A stretch of DNA of 6,250 nucleotides from NCBI GenBank assembly GCA_021298935.1, contig JAJTHR010000352.1:1-6250 (forward strand), in the 5' to 3' direction. The notes under the pieces were generated by a model. It did not search any database. It was not told where the DNA came from and saw only the letters and a program-made list of their open reading frames with translations. This DNA is from Parachlamydia sp. (GTDB taxonomy: Bacteria > Chlamydiota > Chlamydiia > Chlamydiales > Parachlamydiaceae). A program made the translations under genes and the position numbers. This document shows, one piece after another, positions 6,171-6,250 of this stretch; the first letter of the stretch is position 1, and each line of letters begins with the position of its first letter.

Positions 6171-6209
6171 GATTAAAAAAGAACATACTCAAGTTTTCTA
6201 GAGTTATTT

Positions 6210-6250
6210 TTCTGTGAGAATTTGATCTTGGTTCAGATTGAATGCTGACG
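6210..6250 (+). rRNA. rrs: 16S ribosomal RNA, 5' end (cut by window edge)
   Basis: Bases 6217-6236 (AGAATTTGATCTTGGTTCAG) align with E. coli 16S positions 8-27 (AGAGTTTGATCATGGCTCAG), and ATTGAATGCTGACG continues the alignment. The A, T and T differences at the three variable sites are those I know from Chlamydiae. Counting back seven bases puts the mature 5' end near 6210. Only about 41 bases are present; the rest of the operon lies to the right. Confidence 0.95.

Larger units (their letters stand above)
5826..6209. other. Non-coding region between the CxxC gene and the 16S rRNA gene
   Basis: About 384 bp without a credible reading frame. From left to right it holds the minus-strand leader and promoter (5826-5917), a possible plus-strand promoter (TTGTTA 5911-5916, TATAAA 5932-5937, short 15-bp spacing), a perfect palindrome (5959-5972), an inverted pair TTCAA-ACG-TTGAA (6013-6025), a hairpin with T-rich tail (6043-6076), a -10-like TATAAG, and two hairpins (6118-6149 and 6154-6170) in the presumed rRNA leader. 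No tRNA or boxA sequence was recognised. Confidence 0.7.

Noticed and set aside
6154..6180. Hairpin plus A tract read as an intrinsic terminator
   Set aside because: On the plus strand the tract is A, not T; on the minus strand the T tract precedes the hairpin, so the order is wrong.

Overview
This is a low-GC window whose last ~40 bases are the 5' end of a 16S rRNA gene. The bases there (AGAATTTGATCTTGGTTCAG, then ATTGAATGCTGACG) match the 16S start I know from Chlamydiae and differ from the usual bacterial AGAGTTTGATCATGGCTCAG. I therefore place the organism in the phylum Chlamydiae. The trehalose-synthesis gene makes an environmental, amoeba-associated family (Parachlamydia/Protochlamydia/Waddlia-like) more likely than Chlamydiaceae; that narrower placement is inference.

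Left part (1-4698, + strand): a probable co-transcribed run. It opens with the 3' portion of a divergent ClpB-like AAA+ gene, cut by the window edge. That gene is interrupted by an in-frame TAA at 504-506, so it appears as two pieces: an AAA+ D1 remnant (1-506) and a coiled-coil M-domain-like remnant (to 980). It stops before any second ATPase domain. Eighteen bases later comes hemH (ferrochelatase, last step of protoheme synthesis), with a six-cysteine segment next to the catalytic His. treY (maltooligosyl trehalose synthase) overlaps the 3' end of hemH by 47 bp in another frame.

Middle (4699-5825, - strand): a strong hairpin terminator separates treY from two small convergent genes. Both encode proteins with clear Sec signal peptides and no family I recognise: a 174-residue N/Q/G/Y-rich secreted protein, and a 136-residue protein with a CxxC just after the predicted cleavage site. 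Each has a good Shine-Dalgarno sequence, and the second has a recognisable sigma70-type promoter.

Right part (5826-6250): a 384-bp non-coding stretch leading into the rRNA operon. It holds the divergent promoter of the CxxC gene, a perfect 14-bp palindrome, a hairpin followed by a T-rich tract (terminator-like), a possible rRNA promoter and two further hairpins in the presumed 16S leader.

No CRISPR array, insertion sequence, tRNA or phage gene is visible. The unusual parts are the broken, degenerate ClpB-like gene, the Cys-rich HemH, the two orphan exported proteins and the structured rRNA upstream region.
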